From NCBI GenBank assembly GCA_002794735.1, contig NBAZ01000026.1, positions 62,001-126,000 of the forward strand: a stretch of DNA of 64,000 nucleotides, in the 5' to 3' direction. This document shows, in pieces, positions 25,238 through 37,311 of this stretch. The notes beneath the pieces are model-generated. The model was not told the DNA's origin. It did no database searches and worked only from the letters and a program-made list of their open reading frames with translations. This DNA comes from Pyrrhoderma lamaoense. Taxonomy: Eukaryota > Basidiomycota > Agaricomycetes > Hymenochaetales > Hymenochaetaceae. Made by a program: the position numbers and the translations under genes. The number at the start of each line of letters is the position of its first letter. The stretch's first letter is position 1.

Positions 25238-26044
25238 TAAATCTGCTGCTCGTTATGTAAACATACACACATACACAAGTATATAGTATGCTCTTAATGC
25301 TAGTTATTATAACTGTTTTCAACATGTATTCGGTGTACTATAAGTGTGGATTACATATCTTACTTTTAATACTTATGAAGGCCCAAATAAACTGATGTGA
25401 TTTCCTGCCTAGCTACGATAACGAACTAACATAGAACTAACACAATAAAGGCATCAAGAAATGATATGAGCATGATCTCTCTTGGAAGTTCTGCGTAACT
25501 ATATCCCACATACAAGTTCTTCACATGTAATTTCAGAGGTTATACCGATAGCATCTCAAGTCGTAAACCCATATGCTCGTTTTGATCCAAGTTCTTGTAT
25601 TTTGGACATCGAATATTTAAATAATTTTCCTTCTGATTAATTCGTGAGCCGTTCCGGCTTCATGGGTAAAAAAAAAGGAGAAATGAAAGTTAAGTTTCAG
25701 CGCTATGGAGAAGAAGCCGGAGCTATTAAATTTTTTGATGAAAACTAATGGTATGCTTCCATCATTGTAAGATCAACTATTATTCTCTGTAGACCGATGT
25801 AGAGCTTTCAGATAGTGTCCCGACTATGATCTGAGTACTACATAGTCCATAGAATACAGAAGCTTAAGACATCTCATCGATGATAATAAAATAAAGTTGT
25901 ACAAATAACTAATACAAGCATTCCTTCTTTAAGTCATGTTAGTCAAGCAACAAAGAATTCTGGGTCTCCTTTTGTGGAGTCTGGGTAGTGATTGTCCTAA
26001 GCATTAACGTTGAGTTAGGATGTACCTCAAGGCTGTATTTTATC
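25238..26044. other. convergent 3' spacer
   Basis: AT-rich, with a short CA-rich tract (acatacacacatacac near 25260) and an A9 run near 25668-25676. No exon recognised. Confidence 0.5.
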
Positions 26045-27583
26045 CTACACACATACCTTTACATAATTCTCGTCGTCAGTTTTGACAGAAGTCACATTTG
26101 ACATCTCAATTGCGATAGGAACTGCTGGTTTCTTCGAATTCACGATATTGGATGTCTCCGTGGCCGTCCCTGACCGAGTAGTTGTGTTAAACTTAAATCC
26201 GGATCCTAAAGAACTGCTTCCTCCGGTGAAAACCACTGCACCCTCGGTAGAGTTCAGTCCGGAACGTAAGCTCTTGCGAGCATTGAGTCTATTATTCCGG
26301 ATATTGTCAGATAGTATGAGTCATATGGACGAAGAAAGCTCACGTGGCAAGGAATGTATTTGAATACGCTTGTCAATAGCGTTAGTTAACTTTTAAGATT
26401 CTAGAATAAGCGTACACTCACTTTTGGCTAAACAGACAAATATAGCTAGCCAAACAACTAATGCTATATGAGCATGCTTATAATTTTACTCTTATAGAAA
26501 GTGCGAGGCGTACAGTTGTTAGGCATGACCAGATACTGATAGCTATGTCAGCTTTGCGTTTCAAGAAATTACCAGTCCAGACTTACGCATATCAACATAG
26601 TAGTCGCAAGAATACTGGAAAAAAAAGATTAAATAGGGTCAAGAGTTATGACGAACTCATAATCACCTCGTAATTAAGCCGGACTCTAGTGGTTGATTAT
26701 CAGTAGCAAGATTATGATGTGTATGACCATGCACTCACGAACTGTGAACCTTATAAGTCGATTTACTATACGATCTGAGCTGTTTTTGTGTTATCAGTCT
26801 CGAAGAGAGTAATTAGACAAAAGCTAGATATACATACGCCGATATTCCACTTTTATTCTTACTTAAGTAGAAACCAAGCCCAAGGGCAATAAGAATATCG
26901 TTCACTGCACCAACGACTAGAACAAAGACGATATTCCATTTCCACTGAGCGTTGAAATCAGTTTGTACCGGGATCTTTATTTCTTCAGCCGTTGCGAGGA
27001 GAGAGGTAGCATATCGGACGATCGAAAGTATCCAACAGCAGATAGCGATTTCCCAACGGCCAGACATTATACGGATTCTATTTGCAAAAAAAGCCTTTTT
27101 ACATGTTTTGTAAGAGTTTCATGCACATCTGAATACACAGGAGCATCCTTACCTGCACGCCACAAGAAACGGAGTTGCTCCAGACGATAGAAAACTTGAG
27201 GACAAATGGCAACTCGATAAAGTCGGCAAAACTCCCGAAATTGACCACAGAAAACTCATAGTATGTTCGTGTTACGAATACTGTATGGACGAGCTCGAGT
27301 ATCCTACAAGGATAAAACAATTAGCACCTCACAGTTTGTATAAGCATCTTGCTTGCCAAACTGCTGCAACCTATTGTCGACTCTTATTAGCCAATCTACT
27401 GTAAGTTTTACTTGCACTCACTAAGGCTTTTAGAAACAAACGATCCTTATCATAGCTATTGTAGTAGCTGTATGTCTGTAGGGATGTAAAGCCAAACAGG
27501 GTCGTTGAAACGTATGTGCCAATGAGTAAAGCCCCCAGGGTGAGATCGAGATCAATAGGGAGTTTCTCGGTCGGGGAGGACAT
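26045..27583 (-). CDS. DUF6534 multi-pass membrane protein
   Basis: ATG at 27583 gives MSSPTEKLPIDLDLTLGALL, followed by YVSTTLFGFTSLQTYSYYNS, the classic N-terminus of DUF6534. Later exons: HTVFVTRTYYEFSVVNFGS, FFANRIRIMSGRWEIAI, FVLVVGAVNDILIALGLGFY, KNKSGISA joined to SDRIVNRLIRFTV, then NRLNARKSLRSGL close to the C-terminus. The tail is Ser/Thr/Gly-rich (GGSSSLGSGFKFNTTTRSG). The exons for the last two helices (about 26300-26750) are hard to join and may be eroded or misread. It lies inside the P450/methyltransferase block and has a start 541 bp from the divergent methyltransferase gene. Function is unknown. Confidence 0.75.
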
Positions 27584-28124
27584 ATTAGCTAGGTCTACTC
27601 GAGAAAGATCTCAGTGATAGAATGGGCTTGAGGCTGGGTGCTCTTAAGATCACCCTCGATTAATCATTAAGAGGCCTGTCACAGATTAGATCAATTACTT
27701 AAGAGAAAACTTTCTCAGATCCAAATAAGAAGGGCGATAAGTGGCCTTGAATCCTTGATCTCGTTTCTCACTAAGGTATAGGCCCACACAACGCCCAATT
27801 ACTCCATGATATTTGATATGTGGAAGACTCACGTCCAGTCTGAAGCGAATGATGAGCGTATGAACTGTCTTCCCTAGTACCGATCAAAAGGGATGGAAAG
27901 ACTGGATCGAGTCCTCGGACTTATGAAATGATGGAAATTTTATAGTTCCAGTGATAAGATTCCGTCATATGAAAAATAATTTCTGACTGAGGGAACAGCT
28001 CAGTTTTTTCTCAGACCTCGGTCACCAGAAAAATAATAACCAAATCTAATTCTTTTACGTACGAATAGTTCATGAGTATAAAAACTTGGTGAGGATATCT
28101 TTCATAGCGTCCGACCTTTAAACG
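27584..28124. promoter_or_regulatory. divergent promoter region, DUF6534 gene / methyltransferase
   Basis: These 541 bases lie between two outward-facing genes. A TATA-like box for the plus-strand gene is at 28077-28083. No specific operator was recognised. Confidence 0.5.
28077..28083 (+). promoter_or_regulatory. TATA box of methyltransferase gene
   Basis: TATAAAA, 48 bp before the ATG at 28125. Spacing fits a short 5' leader. Confidence 0.5.
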
Positions 28125-30279
28125 ATGAGTAAAACAGACGAATACATAAAAACTACAAACTATTCAACGGAAAGTAATAGGACAGCACTTGGTCTAGTCG
28201 AGAAAGTGGTTTCTGGTTTCCAACAAAATGTAGCAAGTTTGAATTGGGGTTGGTTGGATAAAATCGGTAAAATTGTCTCACTCATATTAAAACGCCACGT
28301 TTCATGTTTTAAATGTATTGATATTGTACACAACCTTAGCCAAAAGTAGTATCCTCACCATCCTTGGAAAAATAAATAGGGGAGAACTACACATTGAACA
28401 AGGCAAGGAATCCTGGAACTTTGGAAGCGCATACTCGTTGGATCATGTTGACGGTCCTTCTCGACCTCTACGCGCATCAATAAAAATACTTAAAGACAGT
28501 TTTTGGAAGAGATTATTTCTTCATGCAGATTTTGGGTTTGCAGGTAGATCTCTTAAAATATCAAGATGATCATCTTTGACGATGGAAATTATAGACTCCT
28601 TCATGCTGGATGAAGTCGAAGTCAGTAGTTTGAACGATTTATTTCGGGTGAGTTGCTTTATTTAAAGAGATTATTATGTTAAGATAACATTCTACTCAGA
28701 TATTTATTCTTAATCGTCAAATGATGAATGAGATGTCAACTTCTGTGTCCCCGTTTGTACGGATTTTGAGTTATATGTATGCATTCTTTACTGTGGAGCA
28801 TATTTTGCGATTTATAATACTGGATCAGTGCAAATTCAAGGCTAGCAAACAGTCTGACAGGAAGCCCTAGTAACATCTCGTGAGTAGCTTTGATCTATGG
28901 TAGTCATTCTGTATCCGACTCATCTCCTCACAGAGCTCATTACGACCTACCAACTTCAGTATTCAACGCATTCCTCTCGCGTGACTTAACGTATGTCACA
29001 GAATAATGTTTTTCTTGATATCAAAGTAATGTAGAGTCCCTTCAAGTTATAGCTGCGCGATCTTTGATAAGGAAGCAAATTACGAAATCGGAGACTTATT
29101 GGAAGAGCGACCTATAGCTCCACCTCAAGAGAACTTGAGCGAGGAAAGAGTTATACCCGCTGATGACCTGGAACGAGGTCAGATTGCAAAGTTACGACTC
29201 GTTGCAGAACGTGCGCGACTAAAGCCTGGTGTACGTGTACTGGAAATTGGGTGCGGATGGGGAAGCTTCGCTATGCTAGCCGCAAGTGAGTATGGTGCTG
29301 AAGTCGATACAATCACAATATCAGAAGAGCAGCTTCAGGATGTTCGTCGTCGAATAGAGGCAGCTAAGCTATCGGACAAAATCCATGTTCACTTCCTGGA
29401 TTATCGGAAGCTGCCTCCTTCCTTCCATCATGCATTTGATGCAGTGGTTTCTATTGGAGTGATGGAGCATGGTATGATCATATTGAGTGCCTAACTTAGT
29501 GATATTTTTTAATCTTTGGGGGTATTTAGTTGGCATCGAGTTCATGACAGGGTGGTTCAAGTCCATGAGCTGGGCAATGAAACCTGAAGGATCTTTCAAG
29601 GTTTTTCACAATGAGTACCGTTCCAGATACCCGTTGGCAATTATATTCAACGTAAGCATCACCGTACTTGAGTTGAACTTCCTTCATTAACTTTTATGTG
29701 ATGTACAGAGAAGTTGATTTCGTCAGAAAATACATTTACCCGTGCGTCTCTTTTGTCTAAAAATCATATTATGAAATCAATTGATTTTACCTAGGGGTGG
29801 TCAATTGTCATCTGTGTATACGCTGGTAAAGAGTATTCGAGACGCTGGCCTGAATGTGAATACTATTGAAGACATCGGTCCACGTGAGATACTTGTGATA
29901 CAATGATTTCCAGCTTTCTGAAGACTATCTTATACAGACTATGCACGCACGCTACGTGAATGGAGTTATCGCTTCCAAAAAAACTTTGAAAGTCATATTA
30001 AACCTGCTATGAAAAAGCAGTATCCTTCTTGACAGAACAGGACATAGACATCTTCAAGCGTAAATTCATTTGTAAGTAATCTCAATATGTGTATGATTAT
30101 GGCACATAATCATTGTTGTCTTATTTTCTTAGATTATTATGCATATTCAGAAGCAGGATTTGCCATGCGCAGCATTTCCGATCATGTATTCACGCTTACA
30201 AGAGAGGTGAAGTTTTCCTTAATTTATGTGGTTCTTTATATTTACGAACTTTATTTATAAGGCTAACCTGAATCTCTGA
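28125..30279 (+). CDS. CFA-synthase-like SAM-dependent methyltransferase
   Basis: Spliced exons give a protein of about 430 residues of the cyclopropane-fatty-acid-synthase/mycolic-acid methyltransferase family, which methylates or cyclopropanates the double bond of lipid acyl chains using SAM. Seen in order: SSILTILGKINRGEL, FADSFMLDEVEVSSLNDLFR, IFILNR, SNISAHYDLPTSVFNAFLSRD, then VLEIGCGWGSFAMLA (the SAM-binding E-x-G-x-G-x-G), VVSIGVMEH, EVDFVRKYIYPGG, GPHYARTLREW and YSEAGFAMRSISDHV. There is no N-terminal membrane anchor, unlike fungal sphingolipid C9-methyltransferases. One break: at 30029-30030 (TT) an added T restores QYPSLTEQDIDIFKRKF. In basidiomycetes such proteins may act on lipids or on secondary metabolites. 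Confidence 0.87.
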
Positions 30280-30982
30280 AATGATGGTCCAAACAATACT
30301 ACTACGGATGCGCTGAGCTAGATACATAAGCAACAACAGGAGTCAGGATATCGACTCATACACTACGTCCTGAATAGACTAGCATCTATTTATTGCGTCT
30401 ACAACTAGAAAACGTTTCGCTACTCCTTAGCTATTCCTTAGATGCTTATATGGAAGTGTTGGTCTGAATTTCTTTATGTAAACATGTATGAAGCTTGGAT
30501 CTCATTTGACATTTGCTTACTTAAGTTTTGTATTTTCTTGATTTAACGCTGAATTAAAAAAGAATTTTTCCCATATGTTCATCTGCTAATTAAGTTAAAC
30601 AATGACTGAACTCGATGCATTAGTCTCGCAGATCAACACTACGCTCTTCGTGTTAAACTAGTTAGAAAGGTATCAATTTACATCCGCAGAGGAAAGACCG
30701 ACCATCATGAGTATACACACATTTAGTAATCTCAAAGTCACAAGCGCGTATCCTTTTATCTATAGTTTTCGTGCGTATCGATGACGAGGAAGTGTTTTGA
30801 ATTTACCAAAAAAAAGAGATTCCTACCCTTTATGCTACAACATTGTTCTCCAAGTGCATATGAAACGATAAACACTAATTCAGAAACTCCTGATAATCAA
30901 CTATTGTCTTATCTCATAAGGTGAAACTACTACTTTATACAAAAACTTCAATTGAAGATCTGAGCTAAAGCGGTATACTAGA
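30280..30982. other. convergent 3' spacer
   Basis: About 700 AT-rich bases. No exon recognised. Confidence 0.5.
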
Positions 30983-32339
30983 TTATAATCGGGGCCTTAT
31001 ACTCTCCGTTGATGGATATGAAGTGATTAATATGATATAAAATTTTTCCGCAGTAGCATCTGGGGCTTGTTGGACAGCTAGGTGACCCGCACCAGATATA
31101 TAGGAGATGGAACGAGGATAACATCCTAGTTCCGGATCACTGTGTACGTGTTGTAATTCTACAGGGCTTAGTACGTAGGAGTCAGTAAACTTTCGTCTTA
31201 TCAGAACATCAAAAAAATAACCTGATATCCGGTGTATCCCCAAAGATGACATGTACAGGAAGCTTCCGAGTAAGCTCAGAATATTCTGTTAGAGCGCCGT
31301 AAATCAACTCTTCGTCTCGAGCTGCGGCCTAGTATGAAGACGAAAACGCATGATAAGTATGAGCTAAGAGTTTGGAAAGGGAAGTACCACATACAGCTTC
31401 TTGACGCTTTGTGAGCGCTGTTGTGATACCTTGAATTTGTAGGGTTTGGGATACTTAGTAGCTGGATGTATTCTCAACGCGTATCTCTAAAGCACACATC
31501 CTTATTGATAATAAACCATGTACAAATTTAAATTATCCTTACCTTATACAGATCAAATATTCGAGGATCCCAAGAACTAAAGACGGGATTGGATTTGAAG
31601 TCATTAACAGCCGACTCGATACTTGTCCACACATCCCTTCGAGTCCATGCGAGATACGTGAGTGCAGCTTGCATCTGATATCGTTGTGGAATGTCTGGTC
31701 TAGATACCGCAGCTTCCACGAATATGAATTGCTCAAAGTGCAGTTGAGGGGCCATTTTCACAAGCATTACCCTACAATTGTCACCTATTCAATTTGATAG
31801 GAAAAGGAGTGATTTATAAATAAGCATACAGAGCAGCGGCACCCATGGAATGCCCAAGACCAATAAGCCTTCGTTTTGTAAAATCAACCTTTGCACCATT
31901 TTCTGAGCCTGCAGTAAGGAATGCATTGATTGCTCGAGTGTAGTTTCTAACAGCCCCTGATAGGTATGCTATATGTAAAACAACTAACTTGAAGTGATAT
32001 TATTTGAATAAACACACATGAATCTAGATAGTACTTGTCTAGCACCTCTTCGTTAAGTACAGCAGACTCTCCATGATTAGGACTTCAATAGAGTAGATCT
32101 CCTTATCTTCAAGTTCTCGTTGCTTCACTTGAGCCATTGACTAGAAAGAGCAGATGCTGTATGACAGGTTCCCACACCTCCTTAAAGAATCCTTGTGCAT
32201 GACAGAATATCAAGGTCAGGGCATCGGGATCATCAGAAAGAGTGTAAGGAGGCTTTGGTGTGTACCTCTTTGCGAGGACATTGAGATCAAAAGATGGAGA
32301 AGAATTGACGAGAATGGTCTCACTGACTAGGGCGGCCAT
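30983..32339 (-). CDS. alpha/beta-hydrolase family protein
   Basis: Several exons on the minus strand. I place the start at ATG 32339 (MAALVSETILVNSSPSFDL) because relatives start just before the strand with LAKRYTPK; an in-frame ATG at 32444 would add 35 residues. Seen: ALTLIFCHAQGFFKEVWEP (oxyanion region and the family's HKExWEP-like motif), YSIEVLIMENHGESAVLN, the nucleophile elbow GLGHSMGAAALYAYL with the catalytic Ser, VEAAVSRPDIPQ, VHVIFGDTPD, and ISGAGHLAVQQAPD with the probable catalytic His. One frame break lies at the A7 run 31211-31217: removing one A joins VHVIFGDTPDIR to the downstream frame. Length is about 340 residues. It is 311 bp from the divergently transcribed carrier gene. 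Substrate (ester or thioester) is unknown. Confidence 0.82.
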
Positions 32340-32650
32340 AGCCGTGACTTTAGAGAGGAGAGTTACACAGTCTAGCGAATTCGGATGTTTATTTATGTAA
32401 TAGTACGCTCTCCAGTCTACATCAACTACACATGTGAATTCCATTTCTCTCTAAAGTTAGGACCGGTTAGAATGTAGAAATACCCAAACTGCATCACTCA
32501 GGAAGCAGTATCATGAGTCTTCTTCCACTGACACCTTTCCGAGGATCACGCAGATGAAATACATGCACCTAGTTCACATCTCACCAATATCGTTGTGTTA
32601 GTCCCAGCGAGTTGTGAATGGACCAGTAGCACCTCCTTCCTACAACTGTG
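32340..32650. promoter_or_regulatory. shared divergent promoter, hydrolase / MFS carrier
   Basis: These 311 bases are the only spacer between two outward-facing genes and so must serve both. That supports joint regulation. I could not recognise a bound factor site. Confidence 0.5.
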
Positions 32651-34587
32651 ATGACGGAAGAAAAGCAGTCGAAAAACTCTGCTACCGATGAATCTATATC
32701 GTCTGTTAGTCCGGAAGATGCATATCAAGTCCCAGATGGGGGCGTCAAAGCCTGGCTTTCTTTGCTCGGACAGTGAGTACTCACCAAGGACCTCATAATC
32801 AATGTCTGGCCATAATCCTTCTCACGATAGATGGCTTGTTTTATTTGCTACCTTTGGCTACTTGTATTCCTTCGGAGTGTATCAAGGTGCCTCTTCTCAG
32901 AAAGATGATTTAGACGAGTTTTCATAATATCTGCGTTAGACTACTACACTCGAATTTACTTGACAAACCATGATCCTAGTGATATCAGGTATTTACTTCG
33001 GTTTAACACTTCCATAAATTCTCCTGAGTACTTTTTAGTTGGATAGGGAGCTTTCAGTTTATGATGCCCTTTCTCCTTGGTCTCGTATCTGGAAAATTAT
33101 TTGACAACGGACACTTCTACGTGTTGGAGATTGTAGGGTCATTATTCTTCGTATTCTCGTAAGTTCTGATCACTCAGTATCAAACAAAGCCGCCTTCACT
33201 TCAAAAAGACTTTTTATGCTTTCCTTAGCGAAACCCAATCAATATTACCAGGTAAACCAGTTTTGTCTACTCTACGAAAGGAACATGCTAACTTGGCACG
33301 AACGATCTAGATATTTCTAAGCCAGGCACTGGGGATGGGTATTGGGCTCGGCTTGACTTTCATTCCAACAATTGGATTAACTGCACATCATTGGAAGCGC
33401 CGGCGAGGATTTGCTTCCGGCGTTGCTCTTACCGGAAGTTCATGTGGGGGTATTGCGATACCAATTAGTAAGTTCTGATGTTCACTCTCTAGTTGAAAAT
33501 AACTAAAATTCAATATCATTCAGTGTTGAAGTAAGTTAAATATAATTCCATCTCTACTTTTCACTCACCGGCCATTGTAATTCAGCCGACTATTGCAACG
33601 GCATAGTTTCGGTGTAGCAGTTCGTGCGAGCGGATATGTTGTGCTTGGATGTCTTGCTGTTGGCTTGTCCCTCATGCGGACACGTCTCCCTCCACGCCGT
33701 TCCAGTGGTCCTGCACCTGATATTAAAGCATGGTTTAAAGAAGGCCCCTATCTAAGTACCATGGCTGCGTTAGTCTTTGAATAAACAAAGTAAACTGTTT
33801 ACTGATAGGACTTACAGGGGGCTGTTTACCAGCTTTGGGTTTTATTTTCCCGTAATCTATCTTCAGCTATATGCCGTACAGCATGATGTTGATATATCAC
33901 TTGGTTTCTATTCAGTTGAGAGCTGTTCATATTTCAAGTTTTCTATTTTAATGTGAATACTTATTTTGATAGCTCGCCATCGTTAATGGAACTGGTGCAA
34001 TTGGTAGACTTATAGCCAATTACTTCTCAGATATTTATGGCCCCTTCAATTTAATGGTAGTCGCCTGTCTCGCTTCTGGTGCCACTATTTGGGCAGTCCT
34101 TGGAGTGTATGTTGCCAATTCTAGGATACTATTGTCTCACATTACTGAAAGGGTATGCTTAGAAATGATCGGGCATCTCTAGTTGTAGTAAGCGTACTAT
34201 ATGGGATTGCATCAGGCGCATATCTTTCACTGGTAGTTGCATCACTAGCGTTCCTCTCAAAGACTCCCAAGGAAGTAGGGTAAGACTTCAAATCCAAGTA
34301 AACGCAAAACTCCCGGAGCTTATATGATTCCAGTGCACGTACAGGAATAGGCATCGCAGTTAGTAGTATCAATACCCTAGGTGCTGCCCCAGCCCAAGGT
34401 GCACTTCTTACTGGAAGCTTTTTCTGGATTCGTCCGATTGCCTTTTCGGCTGTAAGCCATATGATTCACATATCATCTCTATTAATGACTGACATAGTTT
34501 CTCTAGATTTGTATGTTCTGCGCTGCAGGTCTGTTTTTTGTAGCGAGAATGATGTTGATGAGAGAAAGAGGGTCTCAAAGAGTGTGA
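32651..34587 (+). CDS. MFS transporter, monocarboxylate-porter type
   Basis: About 11 exons give roughly 440 residues with 12 predicted helices. Landmarks: VPDGGVKAWLSLLG (the DGG-x-AW motif ahead of TM1), LVLFATFGYLYSFGVYQ, DYYTRIYLTNHDPSDISWIG, GLVSGKLFDNG, FLSQALGMGIGLGLTF, HHWKRRRGFASGVALTGSSC, then YFPVIYLQLYAVQHDVD, GAIGRLIANYFSDIYGPFN and VVASLAFLSKTPKEVG. This is the fungal monocarboxylate (MCT-like) MFS group, plasma-membrane carriers for organic acids or small metabolites; whether it imports or exports is not visible. One exon is only 7 nt (33524-33530, TGTTGAA) and is needed to keep the frame. Stop TGA 34585-34587. A C-terminal Arg-rich end follows the last helix. Confidence 0.87.
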
Positions 34588-34996
34588 TTTAGTATAGACA
34601 CATGAGCAATTAATTTTTTGTGTCATGTGATTTTAATGGCACGCTTCAAAGACGAGTAAGCCATTGTAAATGAGAACGCAAGAACCCCGGGTCTAAAAAA
34701 TGCAGTGCCTTTAAGCTTCACTATGTGCTGGTGTCTCAAGTGAGGTTAGTTGCTTCTAGAACGTATATTACAAAAGACCTTTGCCTGATATGAGTAAGAA
34801 ACATCCAGGCACTGCTTGTGCCTTTTACATATATATATTAACACCGAAGACTATCGCCATTACTCCGCTTCTTGTGATACGCTCGCATCATGCATCAGAA
34901 GAAGCATACTGCTGCTCTTCGACACTGCTTTTCTGTGACTTTCTTCATTTGAATTGGTTTCAAAAATACATCTGGAGTCATGAACTATATAAATAC
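34588..34996. other. convergent 3' spacer
   Basis: About 400 bases between the carrier and the second P450, both ending here. No exon recognised. Confidence 0.5.
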
Positions 34997-36926
34997 TTAA
35001 TCTAAGGAAATGATAGCATCTTGAATTAATCTAGCAGTGGCTGGTGAGCGCGGCCTGAGTCGAAATGGAAATGATTCCACAAAACTGTATGAAGTATATT
35101 AAGTACAACTTTCACTCTCATGTGACTGTGCCATCTTACCTTGCAATTCCAGTGGAAAATGATGGTTCGGGTATGATCTCGGTTCCATCTTTATTGACCG
35201 CGCGATGTATCTCAAGTGTTGCGAGAACAGTAGCCATTTGAATGAATATAGATGATTCCGCGATGTTCATACCGGGACAAATTCGTCTTCCGAATCCGAA
35301 GACCCACTGACGTGGATCAGGCTGGGACTTCGGGCTGCTTTTTTGAGCCTTATTATAACGGTCTGGATCAAAAAGATGAGGTTCTGGATAAATATCCTCG
35401 TCATGTAAGATACCCCTTTTGATAAATTATTATAACGTAATTCGGAAGCAAAGATAATTTTTGAACAGCATACCAGATATTTGCAAAAACTGTACATCCC
35501 TTTGGGATATAGTAACCTTCAAAAATGTTATCTTTTGATGAACTATGTGGAGCCAATGGGCCAGGGGGACTCCACCGAAGAACTTCAGTGATAACGTTAT
35601 TTAGAAATGGAAGTTGAGGACGGTCCGAGATATTAGGAAGACGATCGGATCCAATCACACAATCTAGTTCTTCTTGAGCGCGCCGTTGAACATCTGGGTA
35701 CAAACACATGAGAAGAAAGAAAACTTTAACAACAGCGACAGTCTGATGTGATGTCAGCGAAAGATAGGAATTTATCATAGATAATTTCTCACACTATCTG
35801 CCGCGCCAGCATACAATGCACTTGCTGTCCAAAAAACCATATCCTCGTGCTCCGAGGTTACTGGAGGTTGGAGGTGCATGGATGTAAACGATGGTTTTGC
35901 TGCTCCGGCTGCCTGTTGCACAATGGTGTATCAGTCCAATGCTTATTTTAAAGCAACAATACGAACCAATTGCTGCTTCACAAAGTTGTGAGGTTCCAGG
36001 CTCTTTGTATATAATTGCTTGCTCCATTCATCAGCAAGCCTCCGAAACTTCGCTCCAGGAAACCAGAGAGGAAGAAAGCGTACTTATTCGGTGTGAAGAC
36101 GGAGCAATCAACTATCCAAAATATGAAAAACGTACATATAGGGAAAGAATCTACTAGCCAAGCCCCTGGTTTAATGGCTAAAGACGCCACGCGCATACAC
36201 TCTTCAGCAAGAGTAACGAAATAGTCATCAAAGTCCTTAACAGTGTAGCCATATGCAATGCGCATTATAACAGCAGCGGCATTCCTGTTTACCAAATACA
36301 ATGAGTTTCCCATCGTTGATCATAGCAGACCAAGAAGAATCACTTACTTTCGAAGATGCTTCTCCAATTGCATCGTGTCCGTTTCAGACATAAGGTTCTG
36401 GACAAGAAGGCGAGCCTCAGCTTCTTGGACACTCCAATATTTTTGTGAAGCAGTGATATTGAAGTCCTGATGCATCAGCTTACGGTACGTCCTGAATCGT
36501 TCTCCATAATTCCTACATGACATGTATTATCTTGTTTAAAAACGAATCACATAATTAAGCAATGACTAACATGAAAAAAATAGATTTTTCCCTTCTTAGA
36601 AGTAGCCCAGCCATGATGGGGAAAGGTCTATCAGAGTATATATTTGAGTTCTTGTCCAACATCTCGGTTGCGATGCTCCCTTTGTTGAGTACGATAATAC
36701 GACGACCAAGAACATGAAAAGACATAATTCCTTTCGGACTGTATATTTGACCCCATCTTGCATATGTTTTCCAAAATTCGGTTTTTGGGTGCTCTAAAGC
36801 GACACCTAGAACTGGAAGGCCGGGGGGTCCAGGAGGATATTGCCTCTTTGTATAAAGATAGAGTAATTCTCCAATTATAATCGACGTGACAATAGGGAGA
36901 AACAGGCCGGATCCATCTGAAAACAT
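34997..36926 (-). CDS. cytochrome P450 (OrdA-like), copy 2
   Basis: ATG at 36926 (MFSDGSGLFLPIVTSIIIG) opens a membrane anchor, followed by YPPGPPGLPVLG, YRKLMHQDFN, MRIAYGYTVKDFDDYF, the I-helix AGAADT, EVLRW (ExxR), PDRYN and the haem loop FGFGRRICPG. The exon plan and introns match those of the copy at 23258-25237, including the intron before NAAAVIMRI. The I-helix Asp-Thr pair is kept, but the second Thr is replaced by Val (ADTVAV versus ADTTTS), which may change oxygen activation. The frame appears intact; stop TAA 34997-34999. Length is about 510 residues. The two copies face each other around the cluster and probably arose by an inverted duplication. Confidence 0.89.
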
Positions 36927-37311
36927 GTCAGTCAAGTCTTAGAATCGTTCAGTTCAGAGAATTCAGAGAAAGAGACCCGAGCTTGAGTTTTAATTAATTT
37001 AACTCAGTTTGATTTTCTCACAGTCACGTTAAAGTAGTCAAGTTCAAATATTTCAGAATGAAAGACCGGGATAATGGGCAGCAATAAACTTTTCCTCTCC
37101 CAAGGAATAACGAAATAAACATCTTCTCAAATATGTGTACCGTACTTCTTGAAGATAAAAAGTTGATCTCGATTATTTGGCATAAGCTTAGTGCATCAAC
37201 ATATGAATACCAGAACCAGCACTTCTAACGTCTGTACAGTATGCTATAAGATGCGGCTGTGGTGAGAGGTCCATAGTTATTTATCGAGAAAGTATACACC
37301 ATATCTATAAC
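36927..37311. other. spacer between P450 and glycosidase genes
   Basis: A 385-bp AT-rich spacer with the P450 copy 2 promoter and the glycosidase 3' end. No exon seen. Confidence 0.5.
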
